Shown here: positions 42,228 to 42,487 of the stretch, in pieces
Numbering within the stretch: position 1 is the first letter of the stretch
How the letters are laid out: the number at the start of each line of letters is the position of its first letter
Origin: Chloroflexota bacterium
GTDB lineage: Bacteria > Chloroflexota > UBA11872 > VXOZ01
NCBI GenBank assembly: GCA_012270555.1
Contig: JAAXIC010000007.1
Location: 1-42,487, forward strand
DNA: 42,487 nucleotides
Direction of reading: 5' to 3'
Program-made: the position numbers and the translations under genes
The notes under the pieces: model-generated
What the model saw: only the letters and a program-made list of their open reading frames with translations
What the model was told of the DNA's origin: nothing
The model's database searches: none

Positions 42228-42487
42228 ATGCCACGGCGAGAGAAAGTGACAAAGCGGAGAATTCCGCCGGATCCGAAGTTTCGCAGTGTCACGTTGCAGC
42301 AGTTTATCAACAAACTCATGCAATGCGGCAAGAAGAGCACGACGGAGCGGTTCGTCTATGGCGCTTTTGACATCATTGAGTCGCGCACCGGCCGCTCCGG
42401 CTTGGATGTCTTCGATCAAGCCGTGCGCAACGTGACGCCCCTCGTCGAAGTGCGACCGCGCCGTGTCGGTGGCGCCACGTACCAGGT
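42228..42487 (+). CDS. rpsG: 30S ribosomal protein S7, 3'-truncated by window end
   Basis: The first 86 codons of S7, which nucleates the head of the small subunit. The N-terminus MPRREKVTKRRIPPDPKF is typical, and the blocks VTLQQFINKLMQCGKKSTTE, RNVTPLVEVRPRRVGGATYQV match the family. ATG 42228 has AAAGGG about 10 nt upstream. It follows rpsL by 105 nt, as in the usual rpsL-rpsG-fusA-tuf order. Confidence 0.97.
   Translation, partial: MPRREKVTKRRIPPDPKFRSVTLQQFINKLMQCGKKSTTERFVYGAFDIIESRTGRSGLDVFDQAVRNVTPLVEVRPRRVGGATYQ

Overview
The window is a GC-rich, gene-dense bacterial chromosome segment. It shows about 36 protein genes (two cut by the window edges), one tRNA and several families of short palindromic repeats. 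Orphan Tat/lipoprotein sugar-binding proteins, acidic Ala/Glu-rich lipoprotein linkers, a free-living amidohydrolase/sulfatase/glycosidase gene set and many intergenic palindromes suggest an uncultured Chloroflexota-like organism. That placement is an inference from gene content and style; no phylogenetic marker was compared by computation.

Layout. 1-4.35 kb: two tandem solute-binding lipoproteins (the first cut by the window start), then a tandem duplication of a double-GNAT acetyltransferase gene, each copy with a three-palindrome repeat cluster at its 3' side. 4.7-10.3 kb, plus strand: a VC0807-type membrane protein, a two-lobed alpha/beta hydrolase, a REP-associated tyrosine transposase between inverted REP copies, an inositol-monophosphatase-like enzyme and UppP. 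10.3-16.3 kb: argC and argJ, separated by a convergent AMP-ligase/ACP/acyltransferase fusion and a metallo-beta-lactamase-fold hydrolase. 16.4-20.3 kb: a miniature inverted-repeat element, then a minus-strand operon cbiZ-folE-folC-histidine phosphatase, in which folC carries an in-frame palindromic repeat. 20.4-23.8 kb: a D-cysteine desulfhydrase-like enzyme, an RDD membrane protein and a D-aminoacylase-type amidohydrolase. 23.8-31.9 kb: a metallophosphoesterase with an odd start, a DUF503 protein, tRNA-Pro, a Tat sugar-binding lipoprotein, a GH15 glycosidase, and a zinc-metallopeptidase lipoprotein overlapping a XerC/D recombinase. 32.2-36.2 kb: ppdK followed by two SAM methyltransferases (O-methyltransferase, pcm). 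36.5-39.0 kb, plus strand: lspA, an rluD-like gene and fabH. 39-41.5 kb: an RmlC-like cupin divergent from a type I sulfatase. 41.6 kb to the end: the start of the str operon, rpsL and rpsG, behind a good promoter.

How the genes fit together. Most are housekeeping genes for cell-envelope recycling, arginine, folate and translation, with scavenging genes between them (sugar-binding proteins, GH15, sulfatase, D-aminoacylase). I see no CRISPR array, prophage or defence island. The least ordinary signals are the folC insertion, the REP-flanked transposase whose N-terminus is REP-encoded, the inverted-repeat element at 16.46-16.61 kb, the cobamide/folate operon, the AMP-ACP-PlsC fusion, the Cys-for-Ser elbow in the hydrolase, and an S12 protein that carries Arg at the streptomycin-resistance position.
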